DNA of 64,000 bases from Blastomussa wellsi (taxonomy: Eukaryota; Cnidaria; Anthozoa; Scleractinia; Plerogyridae): assembly GCA_947652115.1 (NCBI GenBank), contig OX393562.1, forward strand, positions 27,974,932-28,038,931, in the 5' to 3' direction. This document shows, piece after piece, positions 22,050-35,200 of the stretch (position 1 is its first letter; each line of letters starts with the position of its first letter). Below the pieces are notes generated by a model, which saw only the letters and a list, made by a program, of their open reading frames with translations, was not told where the DNA came from and made no database searches. A program made the position numbers and the translations under genes.

Positions 22050-23456
22050 GTCTGCGCACTCTCCAAGAATGCTGTTGATGGATTTGTGGTTTGCTTTGAT
22101 CAACAGAATATGAAACTGTCTAAGCAGCAAGTGTCAGTTTATGTTCCAAGCAACTTTTCCACGTATTTATTAACCTAACTGGTTTCATCAATTTTATTTT
22201 CTTCCAATCACAATACGTCAATAATGTAACGTGTACGTTGGTATTACAATTTTTGCATTTATTATTCTAACAGAGACACCTGGTATTTTTTCTCTTTTTA
22301 TAAGTTTCATTTAAGCTTGCAACTGTCCACACTTGGTAAAAGCTCTTAAATACTTTTAACCGTGAGAACAAATTCAGGTAGGAAACTCAAGACACTGGAC
22401 CAATCTTCAATTAGCCGAAAAATGCTTTAGTTCAGACATTTTTTTAGTCCAGTCATTTCGCCCTGACTACTTCCAGATTATTCCTTCAATAAACGTGACA
22501 TTCATGACCATTCTATTTTTCACAAAAATACATGGAATTGTGTAACAATTTTTCCCGCTATTTTAAATATTTTTATTTCTCAGTACAAATTGATACTTTG
22601 TTGTGAAAGCATCAGAGACAAATCCAACAAAGCAAGTCATTATTACAAAACGATACGGGGATCAAATTGGCTTGAGTTCGGCTCAGTGACAATTGATAGC
22701 TCTTGTGTGGCTCTTTGCTAGTCCTTGACACGAAATCGTTTTTCTTACGTATAATAATAATTGTAATAAATAATAATAAATTTGTTAAGCGCCATTTCCC
22801 GATGGTTCAATGGCGCTATACATAATGACTAAAACATGAAAAGATTAAAAATAGTAAAACAGGTCAGCAATTTGCATATGAACAAAGAAAAAGTGTTTTA
22901 AAATGTAAGCTGAGTTCGAATGTTAATACGGCCAGAGGTAACGCGTCCAGAGGCGTGTGGCAGCCACTGTAAAGGACCGACCTCCCTAATTTTTAAGGTT
23001 ATAACAAGGATTACGAAACAGTTAGCAAAGCTGGTGAGGCATCACGCTAACTGTATACAGCCAAAATAATTGAATAAATAACAGGGAAAGAAAAAGTACA
23101 GAAACCCTTTTATAAAACAAAAAGCAAATATACTTTAAAAGCATATATAAAAGCAGATATACTTTCTTTTTGAAAGTCGCCACCGATGGAAATGTTTTAA
23201 CATCAGCTGGTAGCTGAGTCCAGTCCCTTGAAGTGTTTGGAGAAAAGAAAAGAAATAGAAAGCGTTTTTAGAGCTAAAGGGCGTCGGCAAATTTGAATAC
23301 ATGACTGTTCCGTGTACATGTTTCCCTGGAGAATTGCAAATAGTTTTGCATATTCATATCGAAAAGACCGTGGACAATTTTTTCGATCAGCACTAGCTGG
23401 CCTACTTTTCTTCTTCGTTTCGCGACCAAGGATTTCTAGTATAGAAGTAACACTTA
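22050..23456. other. upstream region of phosphatase C with dispersed repeat
   Basis: Spacer on the promoter side of the minus-strand phosphatase. 22740-23270 carries repeat-like sequence including TTGTTAAGCGCCATT and ATGGCGCTATACA, landmarks I take for a LINE or SINE tail. No gene was seen and no clear TATA box. Confidence 0.4.
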
Positions 23457-23853
23457 GGCTACGTCCACACTAAGCCGGATAAATTTGAAAACGGCTTTTT
23501 CGCCTCGAAAGCAGATAAAATGTTTTCTGTCCACATTATACCGTTTTCAAATTGTTTCGCCATCGATTTTGAAACGCTACCTCGCAAGAAACGCTTAATA
23601 CATGCAAGAACATGCCCACATTGTCCGAGCAACGTTATTCGATTGTTTTGATGTCAGCGTTTTCAAAAAGTTCCGTTTTCGCCGTCCACACTAACACACC
23701 TAGCCAGCGTTTTCAAATTTATCCACCTTGGAGAGCGTTTTTAAAAAGTTCCGTTTTCGGTGACCGAAAACGCCGTTTTAGTGTGGACGGAAGGCCAATC
23801 CGGAGAAAAAAAGTTGCGTTTTTAAATTTATCCGGATTAGTGTGGACGTAGCC
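23457..23853. mobile_element. MITE with GGCTACGTCCACACTA ends and TTA duplication
   Basis: GGCTACGTCCACACTAA at the left mirrors TTAGTGTGGACGTAGCC at the right, and both sides are flanked by TTA (23454-23456 and 23854-23856). Internal GTGTGGACGG and TTTTCAAA blocks are also mirrored. A 3-bp TTA duplication is typical of PIF/Harbinger elements. It ends 210 bp before the NADAR start. Confidence 0.7.
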
Positions 23854-23875
23854 TTAGCCTGCGAACGCAGACGGA

Positions 23876-23914
23876 TTTCCGGCTTTTGTTGCGGCGTGAA
23901 ACAAAAGCCGGAAA
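23876..23914 (+). repeat. perfect 15-bp hairpin upstream of the NADAR gene
   Basis: TTTCCGGCTTTTGTT and AACAAAAGCCGGAAA pair perfectly across a 9-base loop. It lies between the MITE and the NADAR start, so it may be in the promoter or 5' UTR. Confidence 0.55.
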
Positions 23915-24063
23915 TAAGTGAGGTTGTTTTCAGTTTGTATCTTCCATGGGTTGCCTGTGCCCGATCTCTTGTAACCGACCTGTAACCTCGGTTCCAGGTT
24001 TTCGTTGGTCTCATTCAAACATGGCGGACGTTTGCACCACTTAGTGCAATTTATTGCTTTTAT

Positions 24064-24735
24064 ATGTGCTCGTTTTCTGCTGTTTCATCTAAAAGGGTAA
24101 CAGCAACTGCATCAAAACTCTTGCCAGTAATGGCCTCTTCAAGCCATTCAAAATATAGTGCGAAAGTTACCGAGGAACCGATATTCTTTTTCTCTGGTTC
24201 CAGATTGCCCTTTTGCCAATTTTCAAACTTTTACGAAGTTGATATCGAGATGTCGGAAGGCGTTTTTCCGTCGGTGGAACATTATTTCCAAGGCATGAAG
24301 TTCATTCCAGAGGACAGGTTACGGTTTATGAAAGGTGGAGAATTTGACAAGAAGAAAGAGACTAAAGCCACAAATACCAGAGACAAGATCTTGAAAGGCA
24401 GGCTCGCCAAGTCTGCTGGCTCGAAGTCTGGTTCTGCCAAGTACAATTTGACTTTAGCTGCCGATGGTTTAGACCAAGAGGTAGCAAAGCACAGAATGAA
24501 AAGGGCTTTGCAAAGGAAATTTGAACAACAGCCTTATAAAAGCCTGCTTTTAGAGACTGGGGGTTCACAACTTATCCATATTCAAACCCGGGGTCAAACT
24601 GATTTCTGGACTGGAAAGAGGGACAAGAAAACAGGCGAAATGGTTGGGGAGAACACAATGGGAAAACTTCTTATGGAAGTTAGAGATGCTATGCTGGATT
24701 CTGGTGTCAAGAATGAAGTTGGGGATGATGATTAA
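24064..24735 (+). CDS. NADAR-domain protein (YbiA/COG3236-like N-glycosidase)
   Basis: Single-exon frame of 223 codons. A second ATG at 24130 (MASSSHSKYSAK) sits in a better initiation context and would give 201 residues; everything before it looks like an unstructured leader. The NADAR domain runs from about residue 40 to 210: FFFSGSRLPFCQFSNFYEVD, FPSVEHYFQGMKF, LLETGGSQLIH, DFWTGKRD, and ENTMGKLLMEVRDAM. Known family: N-glycosidases acting on riboflavin-biosynthesis intermediates, and NADAR proteins reported to remove ADP-ribose from guanine bases. The aspartate-tryptophan pair and the conserved glutamate of the EHYFQ segment are present. The lack of introns contrasts with its neighbours and could mean an old retrocopy or a transferred gene. 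It lies between divergent phosphatases. Confidence 0.88.
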   Translation: MCSFSAVSSKRVTATASKLLPVMASSSHSKYSAKVTEEPIFFFSGSRLPFCQFSNFYEVDIEMSEGVFPSVEHYFQGMKFIPEDRLRFMKGGEFDKKKETKATNTRDKILKGRLAKSAGSKSGSAKYNLTLAADGLDQEVAKHRMKRALQRKFEQQPYKSLLLETGGSQLIHIQTRGQTDFWTGKRDKKTGEMVGENTMGKLLMEVRDAMLDSGVKNEVGDDD

Positions 24736-26292
24736 GTCTAACGTGGCACGAAAAGTTATCACACACAGCGGAGAACTCAAATGTTCAAGATGCTCTCTTT
24801 TCAAAACGAAGGGCACTATTGAGCTGAAAATTTACGAAGAGATATATTTTTAGTTCACCTTACACCTAGTGGCAATGGAAATTTAGTTGGCCGAGCGAAT
24901 TTTGATTTCAGAATTTTATGATGTCACATGAAAACCAAGAATAGTGAAATGTGTCTAACTTTTGCAAAGGTGACTTTGACACGTGTCAAATCTGTTATAA
25001 CTGGCATTTGTTAAATCTCTGGCAAAGATGATGTCAAAAGACTTGAATTGAAACTTGGACAAAGCCATTTTTCATGCCATGCAAGGAAGAAGATAGAATG
25101 GAGTTGGAGTGTTATCAGTAGGATCTGGAGTAGTGGGGGAGGGGGGGGGAGGGGGGCTGGGTTGGCAGGGGCTTATTGGGAAAATAAGCTTTTAGTATTA
25201 CCTTTTGGAAATAAGTAGGGAAACTGGAAAAGTAAAGTCTGCATACAAGCTTAGTTTCTCTCACAGTGCCCCTCTCCACCACAGGGTCATAGCTAGCAAG
25301 AGGCAAGACTAGAAGACTAAAAATGGATTACGTTCAATTGGGAATAAAAAATTAATACCTCATGAAAAGTGCTATTCTGAGCTTCTGGATTTCAAAATTT
25401 TCTTGGTCCAATTCAACCTCGTCCCCAGAGCACTTTTCTGAAAGCGCAATGGATGGAGATGAGGTTTTTTTTAGGGGTGGGGGGCGGCATGCCTGTATAC
25501 CTCCTAGTGCGTTGCGCCTTCAGTGCTCAGAACTTTTGCCTCATGTATGTCATTGGGTACTGGTGAATCTACGATGTAATGCTGTGGGGGAGTTAGAACC
25601 CTCTTATCCACTGGGTAATGTTCTGGCTTGATGGGCTGCAAGGCTCAAATGTAGATTCTCACACTGCAGTGTAAAATGGATTTACTGGTTGGTTGCATCT
25701 TTATAAAAATAAAGCTTTCATTTATCATTTTGATCATATTTTATACGATTTTTAAACATCTTTTTTGATCAGAGTTAGGCTTAGGCTAAATGCCAAACTT
25801 CACATGAGCCAAACCCAATGAAAGTGAGTAAAAGCTATTGTTTTTGCTCATTTACATTAGGTGCAGCTCATGTGAAGTTCAACGTTTGACCTTAGCCTCA
25901 TCTATTTATTTAACTCTGTTTTGATCAAAAGTTCAAGATTTGTTATTGATGGTTGACTGTACAGTTTTATGAAACAATAAAAGAGAAACAAATAAGAGGA
26001 GAAGATTTAGGAACAACGAATGACACAGAAGCAGTATTCAACAAGTTGTCACGTTGCCCAAATATGGGCATAAAGCGATTGTTACCCGTTATCTGTCAGA
26101 TAGATATCCATTCGTGATTCGTCCGAACTCTTGCAAGACGACGCATAAACATAGGTTTTCTAGCTGTTAAATGCGCCTCGTTGCGGAATGTCGCCTGATT
26201 TTAGCCATCTCGCGCCAACGGCGATCAGGTGATATTCCGCTGATCGAAGCACGCGGTCAGAGGACTGGTAACAGTTCGAATCTAAACTGAAA
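24736..26292. other. spacer and phosphatase A upstream region
   Basis: No gene seen. A G-rich tract lies at 25131-25157 and an AATAAA at 25707-25712 that could serve the NADAR gene. The last 30 bp share GGACTGGTAACAGT and AAACTGAAA with the corresponding position of phosphatase B, marking a conserved 5' UTR. Confidence 0.45.
26183..26240 (+). repeat. imperfect hairpin upstream of phosphatase A
   Basis: GCGGAATGTCGCCTGAT (26183-26199) pairs with ATCAGGTGATATTCCGC (26224-26240) at 15 of 17 positions across a 24-base loop. It is absent from the same position of phosphatase B. Confidence 0.4.
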
Positions 26293-29200
26293 ATGGTGGA
26301 CGGAAACGGATGTCACTTTCGTTGTTGTTTTAGTTTCTTCTTGTTGCTTCTGCAGGCTTCGTCTTTGTCATATGGAGATCAAAAACTACGGATGGTGAAT
26401 GTGGTGGGTGTTGTTTTATAGTACCATCGGTTTGATTAATATTTCATCTCGAATACAAACAAATAGGTCGAAAAAACTCGGCGTTCATATAAAGCTAATT
26501 GGCTAAGCTGATTGTTATATATAATTATGTACACGTGTTAATTTCTCTGATGTTTGCATCACGTATAGAAAAGACTATTCCTTAAACTCCTGAGATCAAG
26601 TACATAGATCGCCTCTTTGCTTTTGGGGGAGAAAATTTCGAGACTTTGATCAGCTCAGATAAAATACACAAGCAATAAATTTTAATGAGGGTTCATTTGC
26701 CTGTTTTCGTACCAGTCACAGTGCTGTATTAGGACGGCCTTTTGGGTGAGCATAGGAATAACAAATTGTTTTCGCTATTCCGAAGATCTACATGTAGTCT
26801 TATAAATATTTGGTATGGCATTTTTAGTACATGTAGCACACATTGCAACCATTGTAAGCATTCCTGTTTTAACAGCACAGGAGATGTAGTAAAATTCAGA
26901 AGAAAAACCTTTAACATGTAGAGATGTTGACTGCAAGTTTACATCTTGAAACTCACGGACATTATTACACTTCGGAAATTTAAGGAAATTACACTGAAAT
27001 TTAACACATAAACACATTATGACAATTCTCGTATAGTGGGGATGGAGGAGGTAGCTAGGGTAGGCAGAATTAAGAGAGGTTGGAGCCTGGGAGTAAAAGG
27101 GGTGGGAAGGGGGACTCTCAAGGTGGTCGGAACTGGGAGAAATTCAAATCTGGATGATGAGGGACATTCTTTTTGATTAAAAGTATTCATTCATTTGGTC
27201 TCAAACGTTTGAAGAGCAGAAAAATAACATTTACAAACAATTAAGTCAAGTCAGAGCTGTAGTGCTGGGAGTCCTCGATCTCATGGTTTGGAACCTTTGT
27301 GCTCCTTGTAATTTTTCTTAGAGCACAGCCTTGTTCATGGTCTATACTCTCATTGATCATAGCTCTTTGTCTTACCTCTTTTTTGTACCTGAATAGTGTA
27401 AATAAAGATTTGTTGTTGTTGTTGTCTCGACCAATTAGCATTCCAGAATTCTCTCAGTTATTGTATTAAATAAATTGAATTTCAGGATAAATCTGTTTTG
27501 CACTTTGATTTTTTAGTTGCTAGTTAAGTTAAAAAATGATAAAATATGCAAATTACCGGTAGCTAAGGGATTGATGAGGTCATCCACTCAACCCCATTTC
27601 ATACTGAGTATATAAGTGTAACTATCTTAATCAATTTGCTCCAGAAACCATTGAAACGTGATGTAAAATTAGTTCTTAAGGCAGCACACCTACTATGTAA
27701 TAAAATTGCATTTCCATAGCAACACACTCTTTTCCAGACCCGTCGGACCTGTTTTCAATATTTTAGTGAATTTCAACCCAGAAAAATGAAACTAGGTCTA
27801 GTAATCTACCTAAGACACTTGTATGCTTGCTGGCACTGAGAAATATCAAAATGGAACCTGAAAAAAAGCCAGAAATGGTCTTAACATTGTGGAGGTCTGC
27901 AACCCAATATGTTGCCATGGTAACATAATTGATAGTCTCATATTGTAGAATACACCTAGTAGAGTCTTGGTACCAAGAATAAAACATCTCTGATACACAT
28001 TGGTTGAGATATCTCACTTTCATGTATTTGATTAAAATTTGGTTGACTGTGTGACATCATCACTAAATGAAAAGAGATATTTTAAAAAAAATGCAAGGAA
28101 CATTTTTCTTCTCATACCAACCACTTGTCTTTGTTCTGGAATGGCTTAAATCAGAGAGTTGTAAATTTGATCTTAGTACCACTTTAAACAATTTTCAATA
28201 TACTTAGAAATAATAGTTGTAAAGTGTGTAACTTAGCGAGTTTGGTATTGTAGTGTTCACTAGTAGCTAATTAATTTGACATGTACTAATAAATGCACCC
28301 TTTTTAGGTGTATCGTCATGGTGACAGATCCCCTACAAGGTTTTTTCCAGCTGATAAGCATCAGAACTACTGGCGTCAAGGACCTGGACAACTTACTCAG
28401 GTTTGTTCGGGGTTTTGTTTTATTTCTATCTTTACTGTACAGACTTGTACAGTATAAGTGCTAGAAGTGGACTGTGAATGATAATTCTAAGTTGATGAAT
28501 ACTATTCCTCTGTATGGGTACTGGCCTACAGTCGACTTCTAGTGACTGTTATATTTATATTTACAAATTAATATTCTTAAACGAAATTGTCTTTTCATTG
28601 CAATAATGGCATAATTTGGATGAAGATTTATTAATATTTAATTGGTATTTATGTTTAATGCTGGCTTCGTATTAAATGCATGTTGCTATGTTCTTCCAAT
28701 TTTCTAGATTGGTATGAAACAGGAATATAAACTTGGCCAGTTTGTCAAGGATCGTTATGTGAAAGAGTATAAGCTTCTGAATTCATCATACTTGTTTAAA
28801 CAGGTACAGTACCACTCAAATGCAAGTTATACCTCTTGCCTTGTTTCTCGCGAGACACGCCTCCTTTCTCTTGAGAAGCTTCTTGTTTCCCTCGAGAGTC
28901 ACTGAAGTGTCCAGTATGGAATATATTACTCGTGAGAGGTTGGCATCCACTTGTTTACATCAGCCTTCTTTAACCTTCTTCCTTTAATGTGCATTTACAA
29001 AATGTACTTTAATTCATGCCTGTTGTGATACACATGCTACATGGTAATTCTGTGTCCTTTGCTTAGCGGCTGACCATTATTATTTATATTCTCTTTCAGA
29101 TCTATGTTCGAAGTAGTGACAAAGATCGCTGTATAATGAGTGCACAGACACAGCTTAATGGTCTCTATCCACCTCAAGGAAAACAGGTACGGTAATCCCA

Positions 29201-32200
29201 GCTGAATAATGTTTTCTACTCACTGAACATGAGGCATGCTCACATACTATGCTGTAATGATCTCAATTATTCAAGTGCCCTTTTAGTTTCCTGCAGCTTG
29301 GAAGAATGTTGTTGTTGTACAAACCATTTCAGCATTGCCCCATTATCAATTTTTTTTATGAAGTCCGACGCTTTCATGTGGGTCTCTACTGGTAGCTTAT
29401 TACAATTTCTTTAAACTGGGCACCTTTGCCACTTGCCCATCAAAAGGTTTAATTATTTCTTGCTGTTTCTTGTTATTTGTCAGAGTTTTGTCTGTAGTTT
29501 TTAACATAAATTTGATGATTAATACAGTACTGATGTTTTACTATATAATTATGTATGCATGTTCTGTGTTTTAGATATGGCGGGATAATTTAGACTGGCA
29601 GCCGATTGGAGTTCATGTGGTCCCGATGAAGGACGATTATGTAAGGTTATATTTCATAAATTAATATGTTTTCACTTTTGCAACTTATATTGGAACCTGG
29701 ATTATACTGTATTTTCTAGTCATATCCAAGTTGTCACTTGTGTTCATGGGAATTAAATACTTCCCACAGTCAAATAATGATAATATCATGCATGATTGGA
29801 AACATTATGTACCCGTAATTGGAGTCAAACCAAAATAATACAACAAGACAGAAATGGCACCAAAGGAAACTCAGAAAAATTCAAGTCCCATTGCTCTCAG
29901 ATTTTTTTCCACGTTTCCTTTGATGTAATTTTTGTCTTGTTGTATTTCTTGGATTACTTTCTTGGAGGTTGGTTAAACAAAAGTTATGTACAGTGTACGT
30001 ATACTAAGTAGTGTCAATTTATTTTTAATAAAAAAAAGAATTTGTTTAAAAAAAAGTAATGCCTTTTCAAAATATGCGTGTATTTAACCATGCATTAAAT
30101 TAAGCTAATGATTGAGGGTAATATTATTGCACTGAACAAGGTTGCTTGTTTTACAGTGTACCTCACTTATATCAGTATGTACAGAGGACATTCTTGTTTT
30201 GATGTCATGGTCCATGCAGATTGGGTCAAACAAATAAGCATTTGCTGGGTTGGCCCTAATGGCCGGCAGCTAATTCACATACTGCACTGACAATGATTCT
30301 CTTGCCCTTGTGTAATTACAGTGGAGCTCTGGCGGCCCGAAGGGCCGCAGAGTGGAGCCCCATACCCATAGAAATAGGAGAACCAAACACACATACGAAG
30401 CACAAACAGGAGAACCATGCCTTTCTTTGTACATGATCAAAATGGCACGACTTGCGGGCGCGTGCAAAATATGTATTTACATGGCTTATGGCAAGATTTT
30501 GTTATTTTCATGGTCATTCTCAGTGGAAATCCAATTGGATTTGACTTTTTAATTATTTATTTCGGCTGTGGAATCTTTCTTGAGTACGGTTGCACACACT
30601 AGTACTTTTAATGAAGGCAATTTTACAAATTATTAAGAACCAGCAAAAAATACGGAGCTCCGCTTTTAGACTTGGCTAAATCTATATATTAGTAATTGCA
30701 AAGTAATTACAACCCTGACCAATCACAAAGAATACAGCCAATCCACACAGACAGTACAAAGTGTGGAAACACACGTGCGGATGAGTCACAATTTGTTTTG
30801 GTTTTACTCCTGATTGGTTGAAAAGGTGATGCAAGATTTTTAAACCAATCCAGTGAACCAATCAAAACTCAAAGTAATTAGTCACATAGTCAGCAAAAAG
30901 TGTGAGAAGACATGCACACTCGAGTCATGATTGCTTTTGGTTTTACTCCTGATTGGTTGAAAAGGTGGCACAAAATTTTTAAACCAATCACTAAGCGTAG
31001 TACTGGAAAACCAAAACAATTTGCTTACAAGCCTAGTGGCCCATCAGACCGGAGCTTATCCTGGTTTCCATAGCATGAAGCAGCTGAGAGTATTGCTGCT
31101 ACCCCCTGGATAGTATGCTAGTCCATCAAAGGGTTACCCCCAGCATTTGCCAGTACCCATTTATTCACCTGGTTGGAGAGAGGCAGTGTAAGAGTAACGT
31201 GTCTTGGCCAAGAACACAATGCAGAACTTGAACCCATACCAGACCGCCGAAGTCCAAAGTCCAGCGCAGTAGTAATTAGGCCACCACCGGCCATCACTCC
31301 TCCCACACTCAATTGAGAACTGCTCTAATATTGATGTCTTCATTGCAGCTCCTACGACCATATGACTACAATTGCCCTCGATTATCGGAATTAAAAAAAA
31401 AGTTTAAGCAAGACCAAGATTATCTGGATATGGCAAAACAGTATAGGGTGAGAAAATATGTAGCTTCCAGTTTTTTATAGGCAGGCCCAAACACGAATGG
31501 GAGTTAATTGCACAATCCTGAGTTTTCTTAAATTATCAGTGCGCGTCGACTAAATCAAAGAAATCTGTTAGTGGTTCTAAGAAGAATTCAAGAAAATTCA
31601 AAACGTGTTGAGAACAAGTACTTGTAAGAATCAACAAGAGTGAACAACAGGACATCAGAGTAGGCCAAATCAGAGAGAAAGTTTCAGCACTTGTTCTCAC
31701 TTGGTGTAGACTTTAGGCCAGTCACCCAGTCATTGGTTTTTATTTTATCAACCTGTCTGTCTGTCTGACCATCTGTGTCATCATCCAAATGGCCATCTGT
31801 CAGTTTCACCATCCTGTCAGGCTTACCAGCAAGTCAGCCAGATTGTTTGTCTGTCTGTGTGTCTGTTTCTGAGTGTCTATCTGTGGGCCAGTCTGTTGTT
31901 CTGTCTATATGTCTGTTTGTTTTAGCCTGTTAATTTGATAAACGATACCATGATTGTACTGCAGGTACATATTCATATCATCATATTGCAAAATAAAGTT
32001 AAAACTGTAAGTTCTATTTGATAGCTGCCAGTGCTGATTGACGCAACAAAATTGCATTCACAGTACTGTACAGTTATTTTGTATACTGCCCTGGATGCCC
32101 GGGTTCTTTATGAGGTGATACATACATAAATTATTGTAAATACTGTTTGATGTTTTCGGTTTGTTTTTCCACAGGAAGTGCTGTCATATGTTTCAACACA

Positions 32201-35200
32201 TGCTAAAATGAAAGTAACGTTAGACAATGCCTACCAAATTCATGACACCCTTTTTTGTGAGGTACTTACCTTGTTGACTTTGTTTTGTAAAATTTATTGT
32301 TTGTTGTACATCATTTAATGATGTACATCAAACTATCCTGCAATAATCAGTTGATTACTGATAGTTCAGTGAAGTATATAAAATTTATTTTTTTTATTAT
32401 CACTAAATGATTGAATTCGGTTAGTTGGGGATCAGTGCAGAAAACAGGATAAGTGCAAGAATGACAAGTGGCAAAGAACATGTGCTGGCTCCTTAACCGT
32501 TTTCACTTACCAGTTTTTTGGCTTTGTTCTAACTAGCAGATCACCTGGTGCATGTCACTGTTGTTCATTCAGTGCATTTTTGCATCAAAAAATATTTGTT
32601 GTACCGGTCAAAAGTAGGTTTCTTTATTCTGTGACAGAAATCTCATAACCTGACACTACCTGATTGGGCCACAAATGGAACAACTTGGGAAGCCTTGAGG
32701 AATGTTAGCAACTTTGAAATGACAGGGCTTTTTAACTCTCCAGAGAAAGCTGAGTTAACTGGAGGTTTGTCAATTTGCTTTAGCCATTAATTCATTATTT
32801 CCTTTTTACTCACTTTTTAAATCATTGTACAGAACTTTAAAGTAATTCTTAATTTTGTAAAAAATTTTTATTGTGCAAATTACACAGGGCCATTTTTGAT
32901 ACCAACCTTTGGCTGACTGGGTTACCTTGCATAAATAAAGTTGACTTGACTTGACATTGAAATTGAGTTTAAAAGAACATGATTGTACTTACCAGATGGA
33001 TTTACTTTTTGATTTACTTTATCATTGTATACAGTTGAACTTCTCAACAACTGCCTGGGGGAAAGAATTAACTAGCCAATCAAATTAACCGTTATAAATT
33101 CCCTAGCCAATCAAATCATGTGTCTCATAGCCACCTTTCCTATGTGCAAAGTGGGCTGTGTTGGCTTAGACTAAATAGGGACATGTGACTGTGGCATGCC
33201 CTTACTTTCTTTTCAAGTATGCAATTTACATTTAAAGAATTTACAATGCGTTCGTGCCTAAGTGTGGCCACCCAACAAACTTTTTTGACAGAGAGTGCAA
33301 ATTTGTTGAGCTGTCCCATCTCCTTGCAGTTCAAAGCTGTTGTCACAAAACCTGTCACACTTTTAACGAGGAGGCGGGACAACTCTAACAAATTTGCGCT
33401 CTCTGATTGGCTAACTTTTCAAAAATGTTTGTTGGGTGGACACACTAAGGCGCGTCACGCTGTAGTACTGCAAGCTGCTGAACAAAAACCTGGACAATTC
33501 CATTGACCTTGTAAGTGTAACCTGCACTTCCAGATCACTGTCGCAACAGAAAGCTGGATGGTGTAAAGTATGTGAAATAATTCATATACGATGCTGGATT
33601 TTATCAAATGACTCTTTTGTGTTTTTTTTATTTTTTTGCTAGGTAGTTTACTGGGAGCCATTGTTAACAATATGAAAGACCACCTCAAACCAACTAGCAA
33701 AAAAATGTATATTTATTCAGCTGTAAGTAATTATTCCTGTTGTATGTAAGTAAAATGTGTATCTTTGCCCTGCTCAGTATCTGACCATCCTTGACTTAGT
33801 CTTGCCCCAAGTCGCTGGTTTTTTCTGTATCGAAAGACATGTAGGGTTATTTGAAGAAGAACGTTTTGAAATTGCGCGCGAATAAAAGCGCAAGTCAAGC
33901 AAGCGTGAGAAACATCATGGAATGCGCGAATGGCTCAGTTGGGACGAGTGACTTGTGTCACTTGCAGGATATCGCTTCTGGCTGACGATTTTTGCTGCAA
34001 AATGGCATCATTTTATTGGCACTGAATTGGTTTCTTCTTTTTCGTATTGGCGTCATTGTCATGTGCCGTGTGCAGTTTGACCGCGCCATGGCGCGTGGCG
34101 ACTGTTTAGATTTTCTTCAAAGCGTTGTGAACAATTGTTTTGCTTTTTATCGGAACAAATCTGTTAAAAAGGCTAGCAAGCAAACAAGAAAAGTACCAGC
34201 GTACAGAGCGCGCTAACCTCGCAAGTTTTGCCAGCAGAGTGTGCGCTTATGTTTGCGCACACTATTTTGATTGACAGCCAAATGTGGTTTCACTGGTGGA
34301 AAAATCCACCAGTGACATCACAGTTTCAGAAGTGGTCTGCTGCAGGTGAGACAAGTCGCTTGTTCCGCGTCACCATTTTGATTTTCAAGCTGGCACGCGT
34401 CCTCCATATCATCAGTCTCCCTCGCCCATTCGTGCGCCCTCCCGTAGTGAATCAAACGAGCGACTTGGAGCAAGTCTATCTTTGTCTTTACTTCAGTTTA
34501 ATCCTCGCACTGGCAGTATCCAAAGTAGCAGGCAGGAATGGGGATTTTTTGTTCAAGTCGTTGTTGCGGCCAAGCTGCAGACACCACAAATGCCATTAGT
34601 GTAGTCTTGAGGAAAATGGGGATTAGTAAATCCAAAAAGCTACTTATGCAAACATGTACATTTTCAACTTTTAGACCTTCTAGTATAGTTCTCACTGTCT
34701 TTGAAGTATTTCACATTACATCCAGTCAGAACTCGACCAACTGAAAGCCAATCATGACCAGGCCGGTGCATCATTTCCCGTGCGTTTCTGCACTTTTGAG
34801 TTGTCATCGGTTACTTAAGCGTTTGCCAGTTGACTCCGTGTTATTTGTTTATGATCAGTGTTTTTCATCCCTCTATTAGCATGACACTACAGTGGCTGCT
34901 TTGCTGAGTGCACTGAGCGTATATGATGAAATCTCGCCTGCTTACTCCAGTGCAGTGATGATTGAACTTTTCTCAGATGAAAATGATGACAAGTAAGAAC
35001 AATAGGGCAATATAACATTAAGTGATCTATGAGTCGCTTTTTAAACCGTTTTCGAAAACGAGGCTAAACGTCATACTTAAAAGGAGTGAACACTAGGAGT
35101 TGTTTTGAAAAAAAAGAAACCAAATGCTATAATTTGTATCTGGAAAGAAAAGAGCGTATTTTGTTACAGGCAAATCCTCCTGTTTTTCTACTTGCATTTA

